Positions 25,231 to 37,400 are shown, counted from the stretch's first letter. The stretch is DNA of 64,000 nucleotides from Hoplostethus atlanticus (GCA_034670405.1 JAXDDX010000072.1:2417001-2481000); one strand, 5' to 3'. Numbers and translations are program-made. The notes: generated from the letters alone by a model not told the origin.

Positions 25231-26067
25231 CTGACAAAACACTCTCAAGTGCGTGATGACAAAACACGCAATGACAAAACACGCGATGACAAAACACTCT
25301 CAAACGCGCAATGACAAAACACTCAAACTCGCGCTGACAAAACTCTCAAACACGCGATGACAAAACACTCTCAAAAACACTCAAAAGTGCGATGACAAAA
25401 CACTCTCAAACACGCGATGACAAAACACGCAATGACAAAACGCGATGACAAAACACTCTCAAACATGCGATGACAAAACACTCTCAAACTCGCAATGACA
25501 AAACACTCTCAAACACGCAATGACAAAACACTCTCAAACTTGCGATGACAAAACACTCTCAAACGTGCGATGACAAAACACTCTCAAACTCGCGATGACA
25601 AAACACTCTCAAACACGCGATGACAAAACACACAATGGCAAAACACTCTCAAACTCGCGATGACAAAACACTCAAACACACGATGACAAAACACACAATG
25701 GCAAAACACTCTCAAACATGCGATGACAAAACACTCTCAAACTCGCAATGACAAAACACTCTCAAACACGCGATGACAAAACACACAATGGCAAAACACT
25801 CTCAAACTCGCGATGACAAAACACTCTCAAACATGCGATGACAAAACACTCTCAAACATGCGATGACAAAACACTCTCAAACACGCGATGACAAAACACA
25901 CAATGGCAAAACACTCTCAAACTCGCGATGACAAAACACTCAAACACACGATGACAAAACACACAATGGCAAAACACTCTCAAACATGCGATGACAAAAC
26001 ACTCTCAAACTCGCAATGACAAAACACTCACACAGCGATGACAAAACACGTAATGACAAAACACTCT
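25231..26067 (+). repeat. 25-bp minisatellite array, left block
   Basis: About 33 units of roughly 25 bp with the core ATGACAAAACACTCTCAAAC followed by a variable CG-containing pentamer. Shortened units lack CTCTCAAAC, and a variant has ACACACAATGGC. Part of the array is duplicated at a 268-bp period. The unit length is not a multiple of three, so the array is non-coding. It is the left part of an array interrupted by a LINE tail. Confidence 0.95.
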
Positions 26068-26312
26068 GTGGACGTAGTATAACTGTAAGATTGAATGATT
26101 GGGTGGTATGGCATGTATGCATTATTATACGTATAGGCTGTGTTGTGTGTATTATGCCATCGATGTGTGTGAATGTGTTGAATGTATGTTTTTTTATATT
26201 TGTATATTGTATTATGTTACTGTAACTTGTATTAAATGTTTTTATGCTATGGACTCTTGGAAGAATAGCCCAATAGGGCTAAAAGAGATCCAAATAAACA
26301 AACAAACAAAAA
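26068..26312 (+). mobile_element. truncated LINE 3' tail inserted in the minisatellite
   Basis: About 245 bases unlike the array. The end has the layout of fish non-LTR retrotransposon tails: ATGGACTCTTGGAAGAATAG, a stem-loop TAGCCC-AATA-GGGCTA (26266-26281), GATCCAAATAAA and a short CAAA-repeat tail. Only the 3' untranslated end is present (5' truncation, as is typical of LINE insertions). The exact family (CR1/Rex1-like) is from memory. Confidence 0.7.
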
Positions 26313-26529
26313 ATTCTCAAACATGCAATGACAAAACACGCAATGACAAAACTCTCAAACGCGCGATGACAAAACACTCTCAAACTCGTGATGACAAAAC
26401 ACTCTCAAACTCGTGATGACAAAACACTCTCAAACTCGCGATGACAAAACTCTCAAACTCGTGATGACAAAACACTCTCAAACGAGCGATGAACTCAACG
26501 CGATGACAAAACACTCTCAAACTCTCGAT
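26313..26529 (+). repeat. 25-bp minisatellite array, right block
   Basis: About nine units of the same repeat, with more CTCGTGATG variants than the left block. The last units are degenerate (CGATGAACTCAACG). Confidence 0.93.
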
Positions 26530-27744
26530 GCCAATAGCTGCGTTTGACGTCTTCCGGCTCCAAACCCCTCCATTCTTCATGGTGGTTTCTTTACGGACTT
26601 GAATGGGAAAACGAAGGGGAGGGAAAATTATGGAATTCTGCAGAACGTTGCGCGATACGTTGCTGAGCTCCTGAATAATGCAACGGACGCCCCTGATGAA
26701 GTACATCCCTATCTATTTTCTCAGCGTTTTAATATTGCAAAGGGGTCCCAGTCGGTCGTGTATACCCACTATGTGATAGATTATAATTGACCGCGACGAT
26801 ACTATTACTGCCCCGTGGGTTGTATTAAACCAGACCCCCCCCCCCCGTGTCAAAACAGAATGCATTAATAGGGGAGATGCACTCCATTATAATTTCATCA
26901 TCTCACAGAAGCCTATTCACACAGTTATTCGTTTTCTATGGCTCACAGCACACACACACACACACTCCCACACTATTTGATTAAATCATATGATTGCATT
27001 AGCGCGGCGTCACCTGACCTCGGCTCGTTTGAGCGGTCCAACGGTGGAGAGGATTACGACGCGGCGAGAGGGCCAGAGGGGAACCATGGCTTACATCCCT
27101 ATGTATACATCAGCTGCTGCCTCTCGAACAGGCTTCTGTATGATACAGCCTGTCGCTCCCGATGTTGGGCTTTTATTAGATAAAGCGTCGCCTACACCTC
27201 CACCCTCTAGGCCACTGTACCTCAACATAAATGCTGATGAAAAATCTGTCTCCAGTGGTATAAGTGTACAAAAGCCATTCAGGATAGTTAAAAGACCAGT
27301 GGAGGAACCCTCTTTGAAGGTATGCATCTATACAGCACACATTAATGCTGAGTTGCAGGACTTATTTGACCCTTGGGGAGTAAGACTTGGTATCTGGGTT
27401 GATAAGGCTCTACTTTAGCCCCTAAGCTGAAAGAGAAGCTCTCCCAATCAGCGGTTGGGTGAACCAACTGATTCTCCCTTTACTGCTATTCTCAGAAGAG
27501 TATGGGGGGGGGGGGGGGGGTTCTTTTCATGTATTCACCATTTCTGAATGCAGATTTACACAAATGTATGCAAACGCACATACAGTGTGTGTATTCACAA
27601 TTCCAACTAGAGAAGGTTGGATGAGAGATGCGATATTCAAAATAACAACTTTAAAGTAAATCTGCAGATTTTCACATAAAAAATGTCAGTTTTGCCACTT
27701 CTTATTGACAACTGAAATCACACACTAGTAATATAACTTCTAGT
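26530..27744. other. intron 1 segment without recognised genes
   Basis: Unique DNA with a C run at 26836-26847 and a G run at 27505-27520. It contains a 142-codon plus-strand frame (26990-27418) of ordinary composition that I do not recognise; see the findings. Confidence 0.4.
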
Positions 27745-27960
27745 CAGTTCATGAAAGCTTTAAGATTTGCTGTTCTAAACACCCGGTGTCTGGTAGGTAT
27801 TGACTGGGGGAAAAAAACCCGTCTGGCGCACAGGAAGTGATAGCGTAGTTAGCGTGAGCAGCGATAGCCACCGTGGAGGACAGACAAAGAAAAGAGCGCT
27901 GCCTACAGAAACTCAACCCAATAACCCAAGGAAAGTGCAGTGCAAACACATCACAGCAAT
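27745..27960 (+). repeat. dispersed repeat family A, copy 1
   Basis: The order of words (AGTTCATGAAA, GCTGTTCTAAACAC, CGGTGTCTGGTAGGT, CGCACAGGAAGTGAT, TAGTTAGC, AAAAGAGCGC, CCTACAGAAAC) is repeated in the same order and orientation at 57555-57800. This shows a dispersed element, probably a decayed transposon of unknown class. An (AAATA)n run follows at 27981-28003. Confidence 0.7.
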
Positions 27961-28254
27961 GAGCGCTTAGCGCTAAAGTTAAATAAAATAAAATAAAATA
28001 AATTAAAAATGGCTGCTTTAACTTTTAGGTAAGTGAGTCAAATATGTAATAACAGCTGATATTTTAATATTTTTTGTCCTGATAATGTAATACTTTAATA
28101 CTTTAACCAGCAATTATGACATAAGTCTGAAGATGTAAAGTTATTACATTATCTGACACTTAGTACATTAACAGCCACTACACACACTCACATAGGTCTC
28201 TATCTCCCTTACACACACCTCACCCCCCTCACCCCCCCATTCCTTTCATGTGGG

Positions 28255-28345
28255 GCTAATTAAGAAACTGTGTAGCTGTTAATTAATTACTAGCCGGGCG
28301 CTAAAGGCCCCCGCCGCTCGTTTGGGCTAAATTAACGACGTCCTC
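28255..28345. promoter_or_regulatory. possible conserved non-coding block with TAATTA sites
   Basis: GGCTAATTAAG, GTTAATTAATTACTAG and GCTAAATTAACG lie within 80 bases, separated by a GC-rich palindrome-like GGGCGCTAAAGGCCC. This suggests a homeodomain-bound enhancer, but only by motif content. Confidence 0.25.
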
Positions 28346-28544
28346 ATTATTGTTGCTGTCTGAGGAGCACCGGGGGTTTGGTCAATGATTGTGTGTTCGT
28401 GCATGTGTGCGCGTGCACGTTGCAGGTGTGGAAAAAGCATTGACACGGTAAAAAGCATGCGCTGGCATAATTGCGACTGCCCTCGAGGAAGGGGGGATGA
28501 ATGGAGGGAGAGAGGAAAGAAGGGGGTGAGGCCAATGCGGGTGT

Positions 28545-28925
28545 TTGAAGGCCAATATAGGCTGCTGATATGCCAATATAAAGAAACTTTTTGGATTAAA
28601 GCTCCCGGCAGCCTGAATGTTTTTGTTTGCCAATATTTAATATCTTTAAATTTGAGCTTTTCCTTTGACTAAAATTCCAAGGATTTCTGAAATTTAAACC
28701 ATCATGGGACACTAAAATTCTCCATTGAAAGCCAGAACTTCTAGGTGGGTAAGCAGCTCCTGGCAGGTACCACTGCTGGTTTTACAGATCACCTTTACTG
28801 ACACCCCTGAAGCTGTGGAGGAAACTCCTGAACTTCCACCATACAGGAGGTGGACAACAGATACTGGCTGATATCCAATTTTTAACAAAAAGCCGATATC
28901 AACATCATCCCAGTATATCGAGGTC
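28545..28925 (+). mobile_element. decayed TTAGGGT-type MITE (family B), copy 1
   Basis: It contains the family-B core CCATCATGGGACACTAAAA then TTCTCCATTGAAA, the words CTGACACCCCTGAAGCTG, and CCGATATC-like ends. The termini are eroded. The core occurs in inverted sense at 29361-29392 and again at 49700 and 55350. It is probably a non-autonomous hAT-like element. Confidence 0.6.
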
Positions 28926-29179
28926 TGTTGTCTAGCGGTGTCAGCAATCAAACAACGCTGACGTCCATCGAATCGTATTGACCTGCAGCTCCCTCCAGAC
29001 CTCTGTTTATCAGCGGCCAAAGTAAAGCATGACGCTAATCTGTCTGGTCTTCCCTCTTCTATCTCTCCCTCTCTCCCTCTCTCTATCTACCTAATCTTTA
29101 CAGTTCCATGTTCTCAAATTGACATTTGCAGCATGTTACATATATTCTCATATATCTGGATTTTTTTCACATATGTCTG

Positions 29180-29502
29180 TTAGGGTCAGACCGATAAATC
29201 TGATATATCAGGCCGAGATTGGCCTTTTTTGATAATATTGTCTAAGGGAAATCCACCTGAAATGATTGTAAAGTAGAATTTTGATCATATTCCACAAAAG
29301 AATGCATGAATAAGTTTTATTATCATTATTATTATGGGTACTATTATTATTATTATTACAGTTTCAATGGAGAGTTTTAGTGTCCCATGATGGTCTAAAT
29401 GTTTTTGCTATTAAAATTAATATTTAAAGATACTGAACATCGGCACAGAATATCAATAGCTTTGGGATCAGCCTTCAAAAGCCCATATCAATCAAACCCT
29501 AA
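29180..29502 (-). mobile_element. TTAGGGT-type MITE (family B), copy 2
   Basis: Inverted termini are visible: TTAGGGTCAGACCGATA at the left, and the reverse complement of the right end reads TTAGGGTTTGATTGATA. The 8-base flanks (atgtctgt and acgtccat) agree at 5 of 8, with three transitions, which would fit a decayed 8-bp target duplication. The core is inverted relative to copy 1. An (ATT)n run sits inside at about 29316-29358. Confidence 0.7.
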
Positions 29503-29504
29503 CG

Positions 29505-30714
29505 TCCATAACCTCCCCATGTGTTTGTGCAGTTATTCTGTCCTGACAACTATTTCCCTCGACTCTCCACCCACTCCGTCCAAAACTGGTCATCCATTTC
29601 CAAAAATAAAGCTCCCAAACAAAGCACAAAGGCCCCTCCTGTGCGGTTGGACCCGGCGGCCTGTGTTTTGGGGGAGGCTTTTCTGAACGCACCCAGGCGG
29701 TAAAGTCTGAAAGTGCCTAATGGGGCGAAGTGAACCGGGGCACAATAAACCCCCCGCCTGAAGCGACTGGACACCGGCCCTGTCCAATCCCACCCGATTT
29801 AGGGTAATCTGGGAGGGCTGAGGCAATGGGGCAGGGCTGTAGCATCCATGTTTTAATGCTTCTAACCATCTATGCACTGATTGGTTAAAATCCAAATATT
29901 AACTAGTTGGATGTTATCATACAGAGCTGCTGCAGACCAGATCTACACCTCTGTCGATCCGTAAGCATTATTTTTGCATCTGGACAGACATGCACACTGT
30001 TGCCTATTTTGATCTTGAACGGGACTCAATTTGCTCTGGTCTCGGTCTTGACTTGGACCCGGTCTTGACTTTTGACTATTGTGCATCTAGCGCTATTCCT
30101 CCTATTTGTCTGTTTCTGCACCAATGCCGCCAAGATAAATTCCTCCACCTTCACTGCATGTGAGAATAAAGTGATTCTGCTTCTTGATGTGGGAGAGAAA
30201 GTGTGTGTGTGTGTGTGTGCAAGCAAGCATGTGTTTCGGGGCCCACTTGAGTGTCCAAGAAAACAAGAATGACAAATCTCATATTTTTTAAACGTGCTGA
30301 CATGTTAACATGCTAGGCTGTCAGAGTCACTTCATCCCGCTCGTTTTTCACTCTTGCGCAAACCGCCGACAACTCCTGTGATTTATATCAATTTCGGTGT
30401 AGCAAACAGGCGAGCAAACAGATTAACGCAGACATGACTAATCTCCCGCCGCGCATCCATCACTCCTCTGTACTTTGGTTGCTGTGCCTTAACGAGCATG
30501 ATGTCCCTGTCACCGCGGCGCTTCCCTTTTCCTCGCTCGTGCATAAATCACGCGGCATTTCCATGCATTAGAATATCAACGGCGCTTACCGGCGGCATTT
30601 TCCGCACGGGCGCGGCGGAGGCGACGCGCTTTAATGTGGTAATGTGATGCTGGGGTTTTTCCCCCGCGTTTCGGGGGAAACAAGCCTCCAGTCAGGAAAC
30701 AAACCCGAGTTACG
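29505..30714. other. intron 1 segment without genes
   Basis: Unique sequence. A short (GT)n lies at 30200-30219. The stretch 30390-30620 is CpG-containing and repeat-free and may be a conserved block. Confidence 0.4.
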
Positions 30715-31381
30715 TTTACATGCACGGAGGATTCGGGTCTTAACCCGGTTACTCAAATAGCATGCAAGCGCCATACCTGGGTTTGAATCACCTGGGTAAG
30801 CTCACACTCTGATCATGAGAAACCTGGTTAAGATGCCTGGCCTACTCATATTTAACAGGCTACTGTTACATGTAAACATCTCACTCTTACTTTCACTTTT
30901 GAAAGTCTCCTCTCCCACCAATCCCGACTCCCAACTTACTATACCTCATCAGTACATTTCGAAGTGTTGGAGCATTTCGCCCAAGATTCGTTATGGTGGA
31001 AAGTCTAATCGCCTGCAACAAAAATGACCTGAAAAATGTATGTGCATGTGTGTGGGGTGATACGTTGTGTGTATATCTAGTCTGGGGTGTGCAGAAAAAG
31101 AATTTCACTGCATATATGTGTATGTGACGAATAAAGTTCATTCATGAACCTGTTTCTCTTTCTTTCTCTCAGGTTATTTGCACAGATTACTACTGGGATC
31201 ATCGTTCTTCTTCCATGTATTAGAAGTAACCTACTGTTGCTCAGTCAAAGTGTGTGTGTGTGTGTGTGGGGGGGGGGGGGTATTCTGTTGGTTTATTCAT
31301 GGAAACAAGGTGGGTAACAACAGTGCATGTAAACAGCTTAACCTGAATAAGACCCGAACCTTAAGCCGGTGCATGTGAATA
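30715..31381. mobile_element. TIR element (TTACATGCAC... GGTTCGGGTCTTA ends)
   Basis: The left end reads TTTACATGCACGGAGGATTC then GGGTCTTA. The reverse complement of the right end reads TTCACATGCACCGGCTTAAG then GTTCGGGTCTTA. Subterminal CATGTAAACA words occur inside. No transposase is present, so it is a non-autonomous DNA transposon. It is interrupted by an L2 tail and by GT/G-run DNA (31248-31280). Confidence 0.65.
31022..31146 (+). mobile_element. L2-type LINE 3' tail nested in a TIR element
   Basis: It ends with AAGAATTTCACTGCATA, then GTGTATGTGACGAATAAAG and a TTCATTCATGAA tail. This is the standard L2/CR1-type 3' end of fish LINEs. No ORF2 sequence remains. Confidence 0.75.
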
Positions 31382-32735
31382 TTGCCGGTGTTGGTATCGA
31401 ACAACGGGGTAGAAGTAGAAGAAGAAAGAAGAGGATTTGAGACGCTGGAAATGAAGGGTGCTTGCAAAGAGAGCCCTCCACCTGTAGCAATAAAAAAAAA
31501 AGGAACATTTCCCATTTATTTTGACTGATGAGTCTCATTCAGACTCGTGAGCGGGTCCATTTGTCCCTCGTTCGTGTCCGACTGATTGCATTATACTCCG
31601 GCGATTCAGACGGAGACGGAGAGAGACAGCGATAGAAAGTGAAAGAGAGAGAGAGAGAGAAAATAGGACACACAAGCCCCTAAATAAATGTCGTCCCATT
31701 GTCTTCTTTGGCCCGGGACGATCAAATATTATGTACTGCGGCAAGGCTGACTAAATTATGGAGAAGGAAACGGGTTTTTTAGAGCGAACAGTGTTTTTCT
31801 ATGCAGATAATTAGGTTGTTTTTATTGCTAATAACAGTTTTATGTACCCTGCTGAACTGACATTTTGAGTCTCGCTGTGCACTGTTCCCTTTAAATGAGT
31901 GTATGCATTTCACAAGCTTTACTGTGTGTGTGTGTGTGTGTAATGTGAGATTATACGACAGTGATAAATTCTGCAGTTTAACTCACCCGCGGGGGGAAAC
32001 ATAGTTTAGTCCTGGGAGAGGTCAGTCAAAGATTGCACAGCGTATCAAGAGAGCACAGCACAGCGGATACACAAAATGCTTTATAATGAAGATGGCGTGC
32101 ACGAGAACCCCCCACCCCCACCCCTCTGTCGTTCCCGCGGGAGCTATTAAACGTGCCCCCCCACCCCCACCCCCGGGGGACCATTGACTTCGCGACACCG
32201 GGACTCGGGATGGGGCGAGAGGTGGCACGGCCCCCGTCGCTGATAGCGGCAACTCATTATCCCCAACCCAAATTAACTGAATCAACAAAAGCGAGAGGGG
32301 GGTGGGGGGGAGGTGTAGGAGAAGAGAAGAGCGAATAAAAAAAACGCTCCATTAAAAGGTCCGCCGAGTGTCGTTTCCATCGGAGCTGTAAATAAGTGCG
32401 TGGGGGTAAAGACGCGGCTCCCCCGCCGTACCCCGTAATTATGCCCCCGCCGTTTGTTTGTGCTCGGGTGCATACGCTAAATTAAAACATAAAGACCGAG
32501 GGGAAAAAAGGGGGTAAGGGGGTAGGGGGGTTGGGGTGTGTGTGTGTGTGTGTGTGTGTATATCAAGTTACATGTCGCGTATGAGTCTTTCTTTTTTACC
32601 GCTCACTTCCTCAGTAATATCCTGTCGAGGGCTCAGCTAGTATTTATTCAAAGGAAGCGAGTGGCTCGTCTCGCCAGGGTAATAACCGTTGTTTGACCAC
32701 AAAGTCCGGTAATAAGAGCCTTTGAATGAGGGAGA
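31382..32735. other. intron 1 segment without genes
   Basis: Unique sequence with GA-rich DNA at 31615-31662, GT tracts at 31924-31942 and 32535-32559, and C- or G-rich runs near 32155-32176 and 32297-32311. No gene. Confidence 0.45.
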
Positions 32736-32736
32736 G

Positions 32737-32738
<2 letters not shown>

Positions 32739-32802
<64 letters not shown>
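32739..32802 (+). repeat. (GT)n microsatellite, 64 bp
   Basis: Perfect GT tract followed by two GTACCTGTGAGTGT units to 32830. Further GT and CA tracts lie at 32911-32942 and 32956-32973. Confidence 0.95.
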
Positions 32803-32804
<2 letters not shown>

Positions 32805-33123
32805 CTGTGAGTGTGTACCTGTGAGTGTGTTCCCGTGCTTATATTGTATGCAGAGGAAAAAGAAGAAAGGATGAAGCTGTCGACAACTTGCTAACTACAA
32901 GGTCAGGTGAAGGTGTGTGTGTGTGTGTATGTGTGTGTGTGTGAATGAAAACGTAAACACACACACACACACATGCCAAAATCACGTCCTTGCATAGAAG
33001 TGGCGCACGTCCCGACCTCAACGCCGCATTGTCAGAAACCTACGCCAACAAACCATTGACCACATGACACGCAGGTCTATGTAAACCTGACCTTTTCATG
33101 CTCGCTGGTTCTGTCAGAGCCCG

Positions 33124-33464
33124 GGGGGGGGAGGGAGGGGGGAGTGGGGGGGGGGGGTGGTTGTGTTAGCCTCCACAGCTCAAATGCATGTTCATTAACT
33201 CAGGGAGATGAGGCCTGATTGGCTGACAGTCAAGCATCGGTGCTGCAGCCCAATCCCCCTTGATTAGCTGCTGGCGGCTCAGAGACAGCTGCTTGTCTGT
33301 CAAAGTCACCCCCCCCCCCCAACCCCCCCACACCGTACCACATACGGGACACGTCCACATCCTCCGTGCTTTTCATATCCCAGTTTGCACAACACCCAGC
33401 GATTAAATTATGCAGGGAAAAAAAAACTTTAGCCGAGCCACTGAAACACGACACCTTGACATAT

Positions 33465-33502
<38 letters not shown>
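33124..33502. repeat. G-run/C-run pair and (CA)n tract
   Basis: G-rich runs at 33123-33160, a C run at 33308-33329 and (CA)n at 33466-33502. The G-rich and C-rich blocks are mutually complementary. Confidence 0.8.
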
Positions 33503-33504
<2 letters not shown>

Positions 33505-33784
33505 CGGGTACTTTGGGATGCCGTGCATGAACGTGTTAACCTGCTCATAAGAGACCACGCTAGACCGCCTCCTGTGAACCGCATTGTCCTTCTGGTCTAT
33601 TTAAAGCTACTAAGTGCAAGGGCTTGTCGGAAAGTCACGTCCTAGGGATACGCGGGTTTGACACCGTTGGCTCCGTTGGTGTTGGTAGTGAGGCAGAAAC
33701 TGTTGCTGGACGCCCCAACAGGTCTGTGATTGCTTGTGTTTCCTCTCTGTGGTGCGTGTACGAGGATATCAATATTAATAAGTA

Positions 33785-33940
33785 ATATAAAGGTCCCATA
33801 TCGTTCCAAATGTTGCAAACTGGCCTGATTGGACGGATTTCAAGTCCAGTTGTGATGTATTTACTGACACTGCCTGGGAAAAGGGTGGATTTTTGAAGAA
33901 ATAAAACGTTTAACTTAACCACTCAAACAAAATATAATTT
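33785..33940 (+). mobile_element. GGTCCCATAT-type repeat (family C), copy 1
   Basis: It starts AAAGGTCCCATATCG and runs through GGCCTGATTGGACGG, GTTGTGATG, ACTGCCTGG and ACCACTCAAACAAAAT. The same words recur in order at 52990-53365. It is probably a decayed non-autonomous DNA transposon; the right end is not visible. Confidence 0.6.
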
Positions 33941-36900
33941 TCATTATGTTCATTATATATAGAGAGAGAGAGAGAAAATGAAAAATGTGACCATTTTCAT
34001 GCTAAAACAAATATTAAGAATTCAGTGTTTTATTCTTGTTGGGGTGAAAAAGCCTCTGAAACGGCTTTTAAATTATCCATTGAAACTCAGGAAAATAGTA
34101 AAAATAATACTAATAATGTTAATGTGTTATATTATTAATATTGACCAACAACACAATAAATATGCCATCAAACAAACTGCGTCCTATCCATGTCGGAAGT
34201 CGACAACACACCAATATTGGCCCCTGATGTAAACCTGATGTTTACACCTGATGTCTCACTGTTGTCAAGGGAGGGGCAGGTGACGGGGTGAAGAGAGAGG
34301 AGGGAGGTAAAGGGGTGGGTGTGTATGTGGTGGGAGGGCTGTAATGGCATCAATCACTTCTGACTGTGTGTGTGTGTGTGTGTGTAGAAGCTTAATGGAG
34401 AGTGTGAGTCCGGCTCAGTATACGTGAGTGTATGCTCAGCTGCTCAGGCTTACATGCCTTACATTCCTCATCGAGTCTGTTGTCAAAGATGGATGAGCCT
34501 GTTGTGATCGTGCTGTCTGAGCCCAATATGGAGGCCGTATACAGATACATAAATATATCACGATATTGGAACAACACAGCCGGTTACTCACGCAGCTTCA
34601 TCTGATACTGTAAAAAAAAATAAAAAAATAAAATCACTTTCCCATAGATAACCCAGTCTCTTCCTGTCTTGAATTGTAAAAACAATACTCCTCTTCATAG
34701 CGCTGGATCGCTTAGCCATCTGTCTCATCTCAAGATAATGTGAACTGAAATGTATGCTGTGTGTGTGTGTGTGTGTATGTCTGTGTTTCAACCAAGGTAC
34801 TGGGAAGCAAAAAAAAAACCTCATGGGACGGCTTCAGGTGAAGGATTGTGGGAAGGAAGACAGCTGCCGGGTCTCACACACCCCCTGCAGACAATTCAAA
34901 TGCCACATACCCAGCATGCCCTGGGGTTTAAGCCCCCCCCCCCACACACACACACACACAGACACACACACCCGGAACCATCCGCCATTGACCCGCCTGT
35001 CGGTATGTGCGGTTTGGAGTTGCTAGAGCCATCCAAGGAAGCAGTGTAACCACAGAAATATGTTCTTTTTTTTTAATGGGAGTGGAGGAGGCAATAAACA
35101 GCACAGCTGAATGGAAATGCTCACTTTGATCCTTCTCTTTTGTGGCCCTTTTTCCCTCCCTCTGCTACTGTTTGACAACTGCTGAGACACACACACACAC
35201 ACACACACACTTTCAACATTTTGCACTGCTTGAGGGATTTAATCATCTGAGTGTTTTGAACAGGACATTATTAGAGACACTGGCCTTCTCACCCCCAGAC
35301 ACACCACTATCGAGCCCGCCTTTCATGTCGTGCCGCGACAGAGTCCTGACATAACAGGCAAATGTCCCAGAGATACAACCAAACACAGATTGAGGATCAG
35401 AGATATTCTTGCTCTGGGCAGATTGCACCGGGAAATGACAACTGAGAGGAAACGTAGCAATGAAAGCCAATTTGGCCCAAAGCAGGAAGTGAGCTAGTTG
35501 GCAGCGGCAAAGATTGTCTATGTATTGGAAGATGAATCACTCAATAGTAAAATAAATAAATAAATAAATAAAAAATAAAAAAACTGGCGCACCTTCTGGT
35601 CTGAAGTGGGCGTTAACCCTCCTCTCCTGCGGTTTAGCCTCAGACAGAGACGGGCATGAGCACGTTGCCATAGCGAACAAGCTGGTACAGGTCTGGGAAA
35701 AAAAGTTGTTATTGCCCAAAACTGCACATCACAAAAGCGTAAAAATCAAGATGACAGACGATATCTGCTACGGTAAGCCATCCCTCATATCATTAAGTTT
35801 TCCATCAATGCCTATAGAGGCTTTGGAGTTGCACCACAAACAGCCTCACAACCAGCTGGTGCCACCGTGGAGGTCCAATGGAGAATTTGGCTGTGCATAA
35901 TAATAGTAATAATAATGCATATCTTTTCAGTTCAACCACAAACAAACATTTTCATTTTTCCATGCGATGGTTGCACCGAAACCCCCTGGGTATCAGACAC
36001 GCAGCCAAGCCCTGTCACCGCTAACGCTTAATTCCTGGTGTTGTTTTGGCCTTTTCCCGGCATCACTTCCTCCCCTTCCCTAACCGCAACTAGTCCTCTG
36101 GGCTAGAGCATCGACACTGATACAAGGTTCCGGAGCTGGCAAAACTCGAGTAACCGCAACCGCGTGTTTCCTGCCCGGCGTTAGCTTAGGGGTATCGGCA
36201 CCTGTCTGCTTTCCAAAAGTGACTTCACTCCAAAATATGTTTTGTATTGCTTCAGACGTTGCTAAACCTGTTAATGCACCGAACGGAAGACGCCGTCTAG
36301 CCGCTCGCTGTCCAATCGTGTTACCTTATGCAAGGCCCTGGGAGTTGATATAGACAGACAGAGCTAGCTGGCAGCTACCTACCACCCAGTCTGTGCCGTT
36401 CCTCCAGGCTCTGTATGACTTGGGCCGCTGCCACCTGTCAAGCCTCCCCCCCACCCCCCTCGGAGAATGGATGTTTTTCAGCTACTAGGAGGATTTTGGC
36501 AGCTCGCACTTTCCTGTGAGCGCTATGCTTTTGTGCGCGCACCAGCATTGTATTGTTCGAGGAAACATGCAGAAGAAACAAAAACGAGAGCTGGGCACTT
36601 AATTATCCCTGATGCGAGATTAGGCAGTGTTGTTCTGTGTGATTGTAAGCACAGAACAAATAGCATGAAGGGAAACCTGTTTGTCGGCTGTCCCGTCGCA
36701 GTGCAGACGAGACACACCGCGCCCGGTACCCTCACAACACCAGCAAACACATCACACATCACCAGCAAAATGAGGAATGGTTTAATTTCTGTATGTCCTC
36801 ACTGTGGTTACCTCCCTACCTCCAGTATAGACAACTAACAACAAAATGATCTAATTCATATATACCTGGGGCCCCTGGTATTGAAAAACCCCATTAACAC

Positions 36901-37194
36901 CGCTGGGATCCCAGTGAGGGTCTATCTACAGTATTAATGTGTTGGTGGAGGTGTCCGGCGCTGCACGCCTGTCTATTGGTTTGTTAGCTGAGGTGGTTAT
37001 CAGTGAAGGTGTACATAGTAGCGGTGGCTATCAGTTGTGCTAACAGTGTGGAGCCACTGGTTCCCTCTATATCTTCTTTCATACTGACCCGCTTAAGACA
37101 ACATTCCCTGGGCTAATCTACACACAGCTCTTATCAGTCCATGGCAGACTGTGTGTGTGTGCCTGCATGGTCCCTGATCAAAGATAGTCGGGAA

Positions 37195-37400
37195 AAGGAT
37201 GAGGAGAGAAGAGAAAGGCAGAGAAGAAAATAAGAGATGAGTCATGAGGAAGAGAAGAGACGTTGGAGGAGAGGATGAAGGCCTAGGGAGAGGTAGAAAC
37301 CAGACGGGGAGGCAGAGAGGAGAGTCGCCGGGAAGACGGAGCGAGAGAGCCAGATAGGTAGAGGAAGGATGGTCGTGAGGAAAATAGAAAGGGCGGGGAG

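Noticed and set aside
25231-26529. CRISPR-like array
   Set aside because: The units are contiguous tandem repeats without unique spacers, in a vertebrate genome: a minisatellite.
36180-36235. tRNA gene suggested by an A-box-like TTAGCTTAGGGG
   Set aside because: No B box, no cloverleaf and no terminator at the right distance; at most a SINE head relic.
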